Source: Symbiodinium natans (taxonomy: Eukaryota; Sar; Dinophyceae; Suessiales; Symbiodiniaceae). From it: 64,000 nt of DNA. Below are positions 60,701 through 62,674 of this stretch, piece after piece. Each line of letters opens with the position of its first letter. The stretch's first letter is position 1. The stretch spans positions 1,699,938 to 1,763,937 of the forward strand of contig CAJNDS010000002.1 of assembly GCA_905221605.1 (NCBI GenBank), written 5' to 3'. The notes beneath the pieces are model-generated. The model worked only from the letters and a program-made list of their open reading frames with translations, made no database searches and was not told where the DNA came from. Made by a program: the position numbers and the translations under genes.

Positions 60701-62674
60701 TATACTAGACTGGAGAACTGCGCACGCACACCAACATGCCTCAACACACGGACATGTTCTAGGGGTTAAGATATATTGGCCCGATGGGCCAACCTTAGAC
60801 GCATGCATGCATGCACACATGTCCGCCGAGCCGCGCACAGAGATTAGATGTGAAGGCTTCTGCCCTCACAGAGCAGACGACGCCATCCTACCGCTTCTTG
60901 CATGCAGATTAGATTGGGAATCTTCGGTTTCTTACCTTCCTACCATAGATCGTCAATGCTTCCGCAGGGATGCCTGGGGGCTAGTGCCCGGCAGTTGCAA
61001 TGGTAGAGCACGTCTGTGGTGAGTTTGGAATGGCTGCAAGGACGCCCTCTTGCTTGCCACAAGTAGTGGGTTCCCGTGTTAGTTGTGACCAAATGTTGTC
61101 GTGCCTGTCAAATACATTTTCACGCTGTCATCCAAGGAGCCATCCAGGACACTCCGGGGATTTCGACTTCGCTCCATTTTGGATCTTGGGAAAAGCGCAG
61201 TGATGATCCGCGCACCATTCTAATTAGAACATGACTGAAGAGTGTTGCACGTGTGGCCTTAGATCGATTCTTTTGTTGGGGTTCGGCAGAAGGAAGTTCC
61301 CAGTGAACTGGTGGGCCAAGAGCCCTACAAGTAATACAATGCAAAACAGGACCCGGTTGGAGCCTTGGCGTCCTAAACTGTTACATGCTCAACAACCCTA
61401 AAAAACAGTCCAAACGCATCTTGCCAGGATGAGGCCTCGCGTGCTGCCAACGTCAGCTTTGTCGACGATGACCCTCAGACCACGATTTTTCGCTGGGTAC
61501 CGCAAGAAGGCTACGGGCTATTTGTGGCAGCGACAGTGAGGGGTCTCGGGACATTTGCTGCTATAACCTTCTGTGGCTGACAAAAACACCGCCTGGAGAA
61601 TTCAAAGGTGGGGTTTTTCCAGCCCCGACTTTTGCAGAATCCCCAAAGCCCTTGCACCCAGAACCTGAGCCTGAGCTGCGAGGCACTGTAGAACAATTCA
61701 GCAGATTAAGCTGAACCAGCGAGTGTTTGAGCCTTGAACTCCCAAATTTTATATCGCTGAGGACTTGGATGAGTTCGAAGTCGGGGGCCTGCTTTCCTGG
61801 AGTGACCCCATCGACTTCAGTGAGGTGACGCATTACGAGGTCCGTTCATTCGCCTATTTTAAGCCTTTGGGGAATTGGGATGAGACTCAGGCTGAGTCGG
61901 GGTTGCATAGGCGGTTTCTCAGGCGAAAATCCTACAACGTAAATGAGATTCTTGTAAGCCTAAGCCCAGTCCAGCGTAGCTCTGCCCCCCAGGCCTGGCC
62001 AAGGGCCCGGATATTTTTTCATTCACCATGCCGATGCCCCACAATGTCTTGTGACAGGTCTACTTTGCGGAAGATCGTTCCGGCCTGGATCCCAGGGCGA
62101 GAAAAGGGAAGTTCCGAGCTCGAGCGGGGCATGTTTTCCAGCAGACTGAGAGTTGGATAGCTACAAGCAGCGAGAGCAAAAGCTGTCCTTGCCCTCATTA
62201 CCAGTTGCAAGTATGTCTGCGGACCGTGCTGCCCAACGCATCGCTGCCAATGTGTAGAGGCTAGTATGACAACGTCGTGGCAGCCCGGCGGCTGTGAGAG
62301 CATGCAACTGACTCCCCAAACCGTAAGCCCCAAGTCGAAGGCCTGGACATGTCAAACCTGAGGCACCAACCGCTCCTACCTTGGCAACGTTTCTGTTGGC
62401 ATCAACAGCTTCGCCCCTGGCCCGCATGCCAGTACCCTGTTCCCGCTCGTTTTCGGCAGTATGTTGATCGCTGTTTCTTGTGATTTAGGGGCAAACAGTT
62501 GATGTCTTGCCATAGTCTTGTGCAGCCTTGTGCAGCTTTGGACTTGCCATGTCAAGAGAGCAGGACGTTCCACCGGACACACCTTTGCGTTCTTTCAGCA
62601 GCTGGGTCGAATTTATCGCCCATGAGCCCGTGGCTGGCTGTTACCCTACCCGGGACAAGAGGAAACCCCAATCC
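170..62674 (+). CDS. giant multi-exon gene: FN3-like / SEA-like repeat protein (5' end outside window)
   Basis: Gene-level call joining the module exons listed separately. Seen: about 28 copies of one ~95-residue module with a fixed D-Y-N-T order, and six copies of a second alpha/beta module, all on + and collinear. Resolved exons join in frame without stop codons. The D segment carries a repeated acidic DLDLD plus GG and W.PP; Y carries VTHYVVYLA; T carries [19 protein letters not shown]. The Trp-Pro-Pro, Tyr-x-Val and late Leu/Val-Val-Tyr spacing is that of a fibronectin-III beta sandwich (inference). No start codon or signal peptide was found, so the 5' end is probably upstream. The last recognised exon opens at 62564 and its frame stops near 62674. 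It could be several genes of one family, but no internal start or clear stop supports a split. Probable role: large extracellular or surface adhesive protein (inference only). Confidence 0.72.
771..1010 (+). CDS. FN3-like half unit (D and Y) ahead of SEA-like block 1
   Basis: Positions 771-851 encode [18 protein letters not shown] followed by LEPGDTETL (D segment). Positions ~966-1010 encode [16 protein letters not shown] (Y segment). The join is not certain; a GC donor after 854 would give in-frame [13 protein letters not shown]. No N or T segment follows before the first SEA-like block at 2033, the arrangement seen before every such block. Confidence 0.65.
1011..2032 (+). other. probable intron(s) with G-run and foldback element; no module recognised
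   Basis: No convincing exon was found. It holds an 18-base G run (1391-1408) and a foldback element (1804-1937). A short frame near 1521-1570 ([17 protein letters not shown]) faintly resembles the end of an S1 segment but has no usable context. Confidence 0.4.
1804..1937. mobile_element. short foldback (MITE-like) element with 6-bp flanking repeat
   Basis: The ends are imperfect inverted repeats: ATAGGGTTCTTAGGGGAGGG from about 1807 and its near-complement ending at about 1937 (CCCTCCCTTAAGAACGCTAT). ACAGAT occurs directly outside both ends (1798-1803 and 1938-1943), as expected of a target-site duplication. The element is about 134 bp with no coding capacity. It lies in a probable intron of the large gene. 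A chance hairpin in G/C-rich DNA cannot be excluded. Confidence 0.55.
2033..3290 (+). CDS. SEA-like block 1 (exons 2033-2080, ?2284-2307, 2554-2658, 3207-~3290)
   Basis: Exon 2033-2080 encodes [16 protein letters not shown] (S1 strand plus turn). A tentative mini-exon 2284-2307 (AVKASLSK) would supply the helix. Exon 2554-2658 encodes [18 protein letters not shown] then [17 protein letters not shown] (rest of S1, then S2). Exon 3207 onward encodes [20 protein letters not shown] then DATPFVAAW (S3). Acceptors are CAG|G at 2553 and 3206, and the 2659 donor is GC. The 2554-2658 exon is phase 0 at both ends. The mini-exon is the weakest part. The helix-strand pattern resembles a SEA or ferredoxin-like fold (inference). 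Confidence 0.68.
4498..4560 (+). CDS. acidic linker ending RRL after SEA-like block 1
   Basis: The frame around 4500-4559 reads [20 protein letters not shown]. Similar Asp/Ser/Glu linkers ending in RRL occur after SEA-like blocks at 30550, 38341 and 53979, and within S2 at 51585. A CAG acceptor ends at 4497. The rest of 3291-5065 holds no module I recognise. Confidence 0.45.
5066..5824 (+). CDS. FN3-like half unit (N and T) after SEA-like block 1
   Basis: An N-like segment at ~5075-5140 reads [20 protein letters not shown], with the LGNVSVG core of other N segments (moderate). The T exon, 5763-5824, encodes [20 protein letters not shown] (strong). It has a CAG acceptor at 5762 and a GC donor at 5825. 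The exon feeding the T segment's first codon is not resolved; a frame at 5700-5735 ([13 protein letters not shown]) may be it. Context supports this as the closing half of the FN3-like unit split by SEA-like block 1. Confidence 0.6.
6027..7295 (+). CDS. FN3-like unit (exons 6027-6074, 6229-6291, 6632-~6690, 6910-6994, 7253-7295)
   Basis: Exon 6027-6074 is [16 protein letters not shown]. Exon 6229 onward is [16 protein letters not shown], completing D across a 154-bp GA-AG intron (6075-6228) whose two ends both read GCAGGA. Y at 6632 is [15 protein letters not shown] then ARRSQLG. N/T at 6910 is [21 protein letters not shown] continues at 7253 as [15 protein letters not shown]. The 7296-7474 intron is GC-AG and joins GAT GA|G. 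Two joins (6292 and 6995) are the best of a few options rather than unique. Confidence 0.78.
7475..8618 (+). CDS. FN3-like unit (exons 7475-7574, 7861-7907, 8101-~8185, 8567-8618)
   Basis: D exon 7475-7574 encodes [21 protein letters not shown] then [13 protein letters not shown] exon 7861-7907 encodes [16 protein letters not shown] exon 8101 onward encodes [19 protein letters not shown] then ALLSFTHL. T exon 8567-8618 encodes [17 protein letters not shown]. Introns: 7575-7860 GT, 7908-8100 GC, 8619-9059 GT. A few residues (VYTR) are missing between the N and T exons, so a tiny unseen exon may lie in 8186-8566. Confidence 0.8.
9060..10970 (+). CDS. FN3-like unit (exons 9060-9119, 9566-9591, 10199-10256, 10688-10728, 10921-~10950)
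   Basis: D starts [20 protein letters not shown] (9060-9119), which joins the previous T exon to give AIVDSVSNVNF. A 26-nt exon at 9566-9591 gives LSWPEPSKE, and 10199-10256 gives [19 protein letters not shown] (Y). 10688-10728 gives [14 protein letters not shown] (N). 10921 onward gives [12 protein letters not shown] (T). Introns 9120-9565 GC, 9592-10198 GT, 10729-10920 GC. The VGTN part of N is missing. A second T-like end, [11 protein letters not shown] at 10991-11024, stops in frame and may belong to this unit. Long introns hold a G run (9739-9754). Confidence 0.7.
11435..12626 (+). CDS. FN3-like unit (exons 11435-11517, 11680-~11727, 12093-12137, 12433-12466, 12558-12626)
   Basis: [18 protein letters not shown] then [10 protein letters not shown] (11435-11517). 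[17 protein letters not shown] (11680 on). [15 protein letters not shown] (12093-12137) spliced to [12 protein letters not shown] (12433-12466) through a GA-AG intron. [18 protein letters not shown] then SVPARG (12558-12626). The next intron (12627-13029) starts and is followed by the same 8 bases, GGCTTGCT. Introns 11518 GT, 12138 GA, 12467 GC, 12627 GC. Confidence 0.8.
13030..14567 (+). CDS. FN3-like unit (exons 13030-13085, 13255-~13320, 14490-~14567)
   Basis: 13030-13085 encodes [18 protein letters not shown] and joins through a GA-AG intron (13086-13254) to [19 protein letters not shown] (13255 on). T exon 14490 on encodes [20 protein letters not shown] then SLEIHD. Y and N are not identified between 13321 and 14489. 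That interval holds a tandem repeat (13969-14125) and a weak frame near 13608 ([10 protein letters not shown]). Confidence 0.72.
13969..14125 (+). repeat. imperfect tandem repeat, unit about 33 bp, about 4 copies
   Basis: The motif GTAGAAGCGGACGAGACCGT plus GACAGCCAAAAC recurs with small changes at about 13969, 14006, 14039 and 14084, plus a truncated copy at 14073. It lies in a probable intron, with no coding sense consistent with the surrounding modules. Confidence 0.85.
14641..14679 (+). repeat. 8-bp tandem repeat CTTCATGG, about 5 copies
   Basis: CTTCATGG is repeated head to tail. It is probably intronic, between the T exon at 14490 and the D exon at 14978. Confidence 0.9.
14978..16145 (+). 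CDS. FN3-like half unit (D and Y) ahead of SEA-like block 2
   Basis: 14978 on encodes [17 protein letters not shown] (D). A possible 12-nt exon, 15564-15575 (VTHY, after a CAG acceptor), joins a GT-AG intron (15576-16100) to 16101 on: [15 protein letters not shown] (Y). Joined, these read [15 protein letters not shown], an exact fit to the Y consensus VTHYVVYLAEDA. The micro-exon is inferred from that fit alone. Interval 16146-16781 has only weak module-like frames. Confidence 0.6.
16764..16780. repeat. (TA)n microsatellite at an intron end
   Basis: An alternating AT run lies immediately upstream of the acceptor of the exon at 16782. Confidence 0.8.
16782..18515 (+). CDS. SEA-like block 2 (exons 16782-16916, 17489-~17570, 18453-~18515)
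   Basis: 16782-16916 is an intact S1: [14 protein letters not shown] then [20 protein letters not shown], with a GT donor after AATG. 17489 on encodes [18 protein letters not shown] (S2-like, RRL then W). 18453 on encodes [18 protein letters not shown], the helix-plus-strand half of an S1 or S3 segment. Ends of the last two exons are not fixed. Y-like [15 protein letters not shown] at 17745 was seen but does not fit the order. Confidence 0.65.
18781..22102 (+). CDS. Thr/Ser-rich (mucin-like) region, probably several exons
   Basis: On +, Thr/Ser-only frames recur: 18781-18830 ([16 protein letters not shown]), 19375-19430, 20058-20110, 20358-20410, 20478-20575, 20846-20943, 21031-21110, 21247-21875 and 21946-22102. 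The longest, 21303-21878, stays open for 191 codons with almost nothing but Ser and Thr. Such Thr/Ser stretches are common in dinoflagellate proteins and would be O-glycosylation or spacer regions if translated. Exon limits are unresolved. Some pieces may be intronic, because similar ACC/ACG-rich DNA lies inside the intron 31615-32015. Confidence 0.5.
19511..19529. repeat. poly-C run (19 bases)
   Basis: An uninterrupted C run in non-coding DNA between Thr/Ser-rich pieces. Confidence 0.95.
19869..19920. repeat. (CT)n / (GCTC)n simple repeat
   Basis: A pyrimidine-rich microsatellite, TCTC and CGCT units, in probable intron. Confidence 0.9.
21597..21830 (+). repeat. 18-bp tandem repeat encoding (SSSSTL)n, about 13 copies
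   Basis: AGCAGCAGCAGCACATTG repeats in register for about 234 bp with small changes (AGT for AGC, ACC for AGC). It stays in frame with the Thr/Ser-rich reading. The - strand reads as Cys-rich nonsense. Confidence 0.9.
22288..23252 (+). CDS. FN3-like half unit (N and T) after SEA-like block 2
   Basis: N, about 22890-22936, encodes [15 protein letters not shown]. It joins a GT-AG intron (22937-23165) in phase 1 to T exon 23166-23252: [20 protein letters not shown] then FLRIDDLR. A weaker candidate at 22288-22380 ([20 protein letters not shown]) has the N-to-T spacing but low identity. It may be a decayed copy. Confidence 0.75.
23425..25165 (+). CDS. FN3-like unit (exons 23425-23485, 23697-23784, 24178-24237, 25064-25165)
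   Basis: [19 protein letters not shown] then TM (23425-23485), joined by a GT-AG intron to [20 protein letters not shown] (23697-23784). [20 protein letters not shown] (24178-24237). [21 protein letters not shown] then [14 protein letters not shown] (25064-25165, running into the next unit's D). The 24238-25063 intron (826 bp, GC-AG) contains the CA/CAGA microsatellite. The 23785-24177 intron is flanked by GCAGGGA at both ends, so its exact edges are ambiguous (GG-AG or GA-GG). Confidence 0.82.
24655..24892. repeat. (CA)n / (CACAGA)n microsatellite
   Basis: About 240 bp of ACAC and ACAGACAC units inside the 826-bp intron 24238-25063. All six frames stay open here, which explains several long spurious ORFs on both strands. 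Confidence 0.95.
25431..26447 (+). CDS. FN3-like unit (exons 25431-25494, 26035-~26090, 26172-26290, then 26448)
   Basis: [17 protein letters not shown] then VTRSQ (25431-25494). It joins the previous exon through a GA-AG intron (25166-25430) and lacks the W.PP motif. [19 protein letters not shown] (26035 on). N and T are together in 26172-26290: [20 protein letters not shown] then [20 protein letters not shown]. The T end continues at 26448 across a GC-AG intron (26291-26447). The Y donor is not fixed. Confidence 0.75.
26448..27722 (+). CDS. FN3-like unit (exons 26448-26520, 26641-26703, 27058-27157, 27315-27411, 27680-27722)
   Basis: 26448-26520 ends the previous T ([18 protein letters not shown]) and starts D (TLFVDK). 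26641-26703 gives [18 protein letters not shown] then TEK across a 120-bp GA-AG intron that contains (CA)n (26532-26556). [20 protein letters not shown] (27058). N and [18 protein letters not shown] then [14 protein letters not shown] (27315-27411). T end: [14 protein letters not shown] (27680-27722). Introns 26704 GT, 27158 GT, 27412 GA. A 17-C run sits at 27525-27541 in the 27412-27679 intron. Confidence 0.85.
28056..28345 (+). CDS. FN3-like half unit (D and Y) ahead of SEA-like block 3
   Basis: D exon 28056-28145: [18 protein letters not shown] then [12 protein letters not shown]. Intron 28146-28303 is GC-AG. Y from 28304: [16 protein letters not shown]. The previous junction (27723-28055, GT-AG) gives TAATVQNVTF. 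Nothing resembling N or T lies between here and 28707. Confidence 0.82.
28707..30621 (+). CDS. SEA-like block 3 (exons 28707-28757, 28936-29013, 29576-29640, 29962-~30040, ~30190-30320, ~30545-30621)
   Basis: S1: [17 protein letters not shown] (28707-28757) + [19 protein letters not shown] then PSAVLVQ (28936-29013). The intron between them is GC-AG and both sides read GCATCT. S3-like: [18 protein letters not shown] then RSDL (29576-29640) joined by a GA-AG intron to [14 protein letters not shown] (29962 on). 30190-30320 has [19 protein letters not shown], another helix-strand half. 30545-30621 is the acidic RRL linker ([13 protein letters not shown] then [10 protein letters not shown]). No clear S2 (W.V.Y) was found, so one exon may be missing from 29014-29575. 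Confidence 0.68.
30822..31080 (+). CDS. FN3-like half unit (N and T) after SEA-like block 3 (exons 30822-30897, 31023-31080)
   Basis: The linker exon ends ISLG and a GC-AG intron (30622-30821) joins [20 protein letters not shown] then EMPIG. This matches the single exon at 38480 ([13 protein letters not shown]...TVPPETAL) residue for residue in layout. T after a GA-AG intron (30898-31022): [20 protein letters not shown] continues at 31573. Confidence 0.85.
31573..33439 (+). CDS. FN3-like unit (exons 31573-31614, 32016-32081, 32725-32804, 33204-33262, 33389-33439)
   Basis: [14 protein letters not shown] (31573-31614) joins [15 protein letters not shown] then TIFWEPP (32016-32081). [13 protein letters not shown] (32725 on) and then, one base out of frame, [14 protein letters not shown] to 32804. 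[20 protein letters not shown] (33204-33262). [18 protein letters not shown] (33389-33439). Introns 31615 GC, 32082 GC (643 bp), 32805 GT, 33263 GA. Intron 32805-33203 is bounded by GCAGGTGG on both sides. The one-base slip at ~32760 is either a wrong acceptor on my part or a real lesion. Confidence 0.75.
32844..33083. mobile_element. foldback element inside intron 32805-33203
   Basis: TAATGTTGACTTCGCATTAA at ~32845 has its near-perfect reverse complement at 33062-33083 (22 bp, 2 mismatches). The ~240-bp interior is A/T-rich compared with its surroundings and contains a direct pair GCTGGATTTTAYAATTGTRG (~32991 and ~33031). No clear flanking duplication and no ORF. It could be a MITE or simply the body of the intron's founding element. 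Confidence 0.55.
33525..35251 (+). CDS. FN3-like unit (exons 33525-33591, 33932-~33979, 34637-34710, 34909-34962, 35171-35251)
   Basis: 33525-33591: [17 protein letters not shown] then ISFPE (T end, D start). 33932 on: [30 protein letters not shown] then [13 protein letters not shown] (34637-34710). [20 protein letters not shown] (34909-34962). [21 protein letters not shown] (35171-35251). Introns 33440 GA (85 bp), 33592 GC, 34711 GC, 34963 GC. The D-to-Y join is unresolved: the VTHY part is missing, and the ~660-bp interval holds a C run and (GT)n. Confidence 0.76.
34344..34403. repeat. (GT)n microsatellite
   Basis: Two TGTG runs separated by GGGTGCGTGTACGTC, in a probable intron. Confidence 0.9.
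35431..36256 (+). CDS. FN3-like unit (exons 35431-35463, 35674-35729, 35967-36104, 36231-36256)
   Basis: D is cut three ways: [34 protein letters not shown] (35251|35431-35463|35674-35729). Y, N and T start are uninterrupted in 35967-36104: [20 protein letters not shown] then [20 protein letters not shown] then TKSSL. A 26-nt exon, 36231-36256, gives VEQTTPVAI. Introns 35252 GA, 35464 GC, 35730 GA, 36105 GA, 36257 GA. All joins keep frame. Confidence 0.87.
36435..36568 (+). CDS. FN3-like half unit (D and Y in one exon) ahead of SEA-like block 4
   Basis: [20 protein letters not shown] then [20 protein letters not shown] then VYMA. D and Y are not interrupted here, whereas other units carry introns at V|TH and inside D. 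A GT donor follows (AG|GTGCGAGG). No N or T precedes SEA-like block 4. Confidence 0.9.
36717..37960 (+). CDS. SEA-like block 4, most complete copy (six exons)
   Basis: 36717-36785 [18 protein letters not shown] then ATPEQ; 37031-37111 [20 protein letters not shown] then LFVVVAK; 37295-37357 [20 protein letters not shown] then Q; 37472-~37513 [14 protein letters not shown]; 37670-37720 [17 protein letters not shown]; 37909 on [17 protein letters not shown]. All joins are phase 0; donors are GA, GT, GC, GC and GA. This gives the order used for the others: strand, helix, strand, RRL, W..VTYEA strand, then a second helix-strand half. Comparison with SEA or ferredoxin-like domains is inference. 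Confidence 0.88.
38235..38639 (+). CDS. RRL linker plus FN3-like N and T in one long exon
   Basis: One open stretch: [19 protein letters not shown] (38341 on), [74 protein letters not shown]. It is the longest clear exon of the array and shows the linker, N and T as continuous protein, which the split copy at 30545-31080 confirms. The start is uncertain (GAG|G at 38234 is one choice). The donor after GCG at 38639 is GA, joining D at 38833. Confidence 0.85.
38833..39688 (+). CDS. FN3-like unit (exons 38833-~38868, 39047-39154, 39301-39380, 39592-39688)
   Basis: 38833 on: [10 protein letters not shown](G). 39047-39154: [19 protein letters not shown] then [17 protein letters not shown] (D and Y together). 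[20 protein letters not shown] then LFYDVPPK (39301-39380). [21 protein letters not shown] then [12 protein letters not shown] (39592-39688). Introns 39155 GT, 39381 GC, 39689 GT (82 bp). The donor of the first exon is ambiguous: GG-AG or GA-GG. Confidence 0.84.
39771..40449 (+). CDS. FN3-like unit (exons 39771-39869, 39929-40043, 40378-)
   Basis: [21 protein letters not shown] then [13 protein letters not shown] (39771-39869). Y and [21 protein letters not shown] then [18 protein letters not shown] (39929-40043). T begins the next exon: [20 protein letters not shown] (40378 on). The 39870-39928 intron is only 59 bp (GC-AG). Intron 40044-40377 is GT-AG. Confidence 0.88.
40450..40863 (+). CDS. 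FN3-like unit (exon 40378-40641 continued, 40763-40863)
   Basis: Exon 40378-40641 (264 nt) carries T of the previous unit plus D, Y and the start of N with no intron: [57 protein letters not shown]. Exon 40763-40863: [20 protein letters not shown] then [13 protein letters not shown]. The 40642-40762 intron is GC-AG with GGCAT at both ends. Exon 40378-40641 is the best single stretch for checking the module consensus. Confidence 0.92.
41000..41705 (+). CDS. FN3-like unit (exons 41000-41211, 41347-~41390, 41624-41705)
   Basis: 41000-41211 holds D, Y and N uninterrupted: [86 protein letters not shown] (41347), then [19 protein letters not shown] and SVSNISFT (41624-41705, entering the next D). 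Introns 40864 GA, 41212 GC, 41706 GA. The T-to-T join leaves two extra residues and may be off by a codon or two. Confidence 0.88.
41830..43153 (+). CDS. FN3-like unit (exons 41830-41899, 42051-42100, 42757-42830, 43093-43153)
   Basis: [19 protein letters not shown] then TDLVEG (41830-41899). [17 protein letters not shown] (42051-42100). [21 protein letters not shown] then LVVYTR (42757-42830). [21 protein letters not shown] (43093-43153). Introns 41900 GC, 42101 GT (656 bp), 42831 GC (CACCAGG at both ends), 43154 GC. The frame runs on past 42100 for ~13 codons as a second N-like segment (see findings). Confidence 0.85.
43507..43880 (+). CDS. FN3-like half unit (D and Y) ahead of SEA-like block 5 (exons 43507-43593, 43836-~43880)
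   Basis: [19 protein letters not shown] then [11 protein letters not shown] (43507-43593). [18 protein letters not shown] (43836 on). Intron 43594-43835 is GA-AG, both sides reading GGAG. The interval 43881-44855 contains no N or T segment that I can recognise. Confidence 0.86.
44562..44592. repeat. 9-bp tandem repeat CTTAGGCAT, about 3.5 copies
   Basis: Short perfect tandem copies in non-coding DNA between the Y exon at 43836 and SEA-like block 5. Confidence 0.85.
44856..46040 (+). CDS. SEA-like block 5 (exons near 44856, 45047, 45306, 45460, 45597, 45976)
   Basis: 44856 on: [20 protein letters not shown] (S1). 45047 on: [18 protein letters not shown] (helix). 45306 on: [17 protein letters not shown] (RRL). 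~45460: [17 protein letters not shown] (the W..Y.A.VP strand). 45597 on: [19 protein letters not shown] then [15 protein letters not shown] (S3). 45976 on: [19 protein letters not shown] (second helix-strand half). The order matches block 4, but donors were not fixed, so all ends are approximate. Confidence 0.65.
46041..47139 (+). other. no module recognised; intron-like DNA
   Basis: About 1.1 kb between SEA-like block 5 and the next N exon. A frame at ~46330 ([13 protein letters not shown]) is faintly N-like but stops. C-rich text around 46755-46830 resembles the degenerate CCCTGAA/CCCTAAA blocks seen in other introns. An RRL linker exon might be expected here and was not found. Confidence 0.4.
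47140..47584 (+). CDS. FN3-like half unit (N and T) after SEA-like block 5 (exons 47140-47194, 47536-47584)
   Basis: [19 protein letters not shown] (47140-47194), one of the clearest N segments. [18 protein letters not shown] (47536-47584). Intron 47195-47535 is GC-AG. The T end follows at 47932 through a GT-AG intron (47585-47931). Confidence 0.86.
47932..49905 (+). CDS. FN3-like unit (exons 47932-48001, 48065-~48112, ~48246-48305, 48899-48972, 49844-~49905)
   Basis: 47932-48001: [20 protein letters not shown] then VDK. 48065 on: [19 protein letters not shown], after a 63-bp GC-AG intron. Y (weak): [19 protein letters not shown] near 48250. [20 protein letters not shown] then TWTHI (48899-48972). 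[21 protein letters not shown] (49844 on). Intron 48973-49843 is 871 bp, among the longest found, GC-AG. Confidence 0.76.
49938..49978. repeat. (CT)n microsatellite
   Basis: A pyrimidine run just after the T exon at 49844, in a probable intron. Confidence 0.9.
50543..50825 (+). CDS. FN3-like half unit (D and Y) ahead of SEA-like block 6 (exons ~50543-50645, 50747-~50790)
   Basis: [20 protein letters not shown] then NDTEQ (to 50645). [14 protein letters not shown] (50747 on). Intron 50646-50746 is 101 bp, GC-AG. The intron itself stays open and encodes a second Y-like stretch (see findings). No N or T follows before 50908. Confidence 0.8.
50908..53136 (+). CDS. SEA-like block 6 (exons 50908-50973, 51119-51172, 51585-~51668, 52799-~52865, 53081-~53136)
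   Basis: S1: [19 protein letters not shown] then AEQ (50908-50973) + [18 protein letters not shown] (51119-51172); intron 50974-51118 GT-AG. S2: [18 protein letters not shown] then [11 protein letters not shown] (51585 on). S3: [18 protein letters not shown] then ASAL (52799 on); [19 protein letters not shown] (53081 on). The 51173-51584 intron has CAGCT at both ends, so its edges are ambiguous (CT-AG or GC-CA). About 1.1 kb (51669-52798) is without a recognised exon, apart from a weak [15 protein letters not shown] at 52049. Confidence 0.74.
53164..53345. repeat. GTG/GTT-rich trinucleotide-like tract
   Basis: Degenerate GTGGTTGTGGTG tract. + would read poly-Val, - poly-Thr or poly-His. Frame-independent openness indicates simple-sequence DNA, probably intronic, between the last S3 piece and the RRL linker. 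Confidence 0.8.
53979..54035 (+). CDS. RRL linker after SEA-like block 6
   Basis: After a CACAG acceptor the frame reads [19 protein letters not shown], close to the RRL segments at 51612 and 38395. Donor not fixed. The rest of 53346-54483 has nothing recognisable; C-rich degenerate repeats occur at 54121-54240. Confidence 0.5.
54484..54807 (+). CDS. FN3-like half unit (N and T) after SEA-like block 6 (exons 54484-54526, 54746-54807)
   Basis: [15 protein letters not shown] (54484-54526). A GA-AG intron (54527-54745) splits an Arg codon and gives [20 protein letters not shown] then Q (54746-54807). The GC-AG intron 54808-55164 follows. Confidence 0.86.
55165..57264 (+). CDS. FN3-like unit (exons 55165-~55200, 55533-~55595, 55755-~55850, 56417-56471, 56907-56949, 57217-57264)
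   Basis: [17 protein letters not shown] (55165 on). [20 protein letters not shown] (55533 on). [20 protein letters not shown] then FLQVRVPV (55755 on). [18 protein letters not shown] (56417-56471). [15 protein letters not shown] (56907-56949) + [16 protein letters not shown] (57217-57264). Introns 56472 GT, 56950 GT, 57265 GT. Joins around D and between Y and N are not fixed. Confidence 0.8.
57412..59449 (+). CDS. FN3-like unit (exons 57412-57463, 58092-~58170, 59090-59154, 59401-59449)
   Basis: [17 protein letters not shown] (57412-57463) joins across a 628-bp GC-AG intron to [16 protein letters not shown] then [10 protein letters not shown] (58092 on). [19 protein letters not shown] then LVYT (59090-59154), then [17 protein letters not shown] (59401-59449). 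Introns 59155 GC, 59450 GC. The 57464-58091 intron is packed with simple sequence. The Y-to-N interval (58171-59089) has no recognised exon. Confidence 0.82.
57554..57606. repeat. poly-C (28) / poly-A (9) / poly-T (12) cluster
   Basis: Three homopolymer runs in a row inside intron 57464-58091. Exact lengths in such runs are error-prone in assemblies. Confidence 0.9.
57692..57785. repeat. (GA)n microsatellite
   Basis: About 90 bp of GAGA with AAAG interruptions, in the same intron. Confidence 0.95.
57820..57870. repeat. CCCTAAA/CCCTGAA degenerate telomere-like block
   Basis: Successive CCCTAAACCCT, GCTAAACCCC and AAACCCTGAACCCTC units. Similar text occurs at 42351-42430, 47288-47320 and 54180-54240, and in the opposite sense at 22556-22580. 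These are interstitial repeats within introns, not a chromosome end. Confidence 0.6.
59652..60906 (+). CDS. FN3-like unit (exons 59652-59690, 59945-~60020, 60258-60296, 60482-60549, 60856-60906)
   Basis: [13 protein letters not shown] + [19 protein letters not shown] (59690|59945, GC-AG). [14 protein letters not shown] (60258-60296). [22 protein letters not shown] then YT (60482-60549). [18 protein letters not shown] (60856-60906). Introns 60297 GC, 60550 GT, 60907 GA. The D-to-Y join is ambiguous because GAC occurs at both ends (~60014 and ~60257). Confidence 0.84.
61428..62673 (+). CDS. last FN3-like unit (exons 61428-61469, 61762-61839, 62058-62082, 62363-62412, 62564-~62673)
   Basis: [14 protein letters not shown] + [18 protein letters not shown] then FSEVTHYE (61469|61762, GA-AG). 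Y: VYFAEDRS (a 25-nt exon, 62058-62082). [18 protein letters not shown] (62363-62412), then [17 protein letters not shown] (62564 on). Introns 61840 GT, 62083 GC, 62413 GC. After PLRSF the match to T weakens ([13 protein letters not shown]) and the frame stops at about 62674. This may be the end of the protein or an unrecognised donor. Confidence 0.84.
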
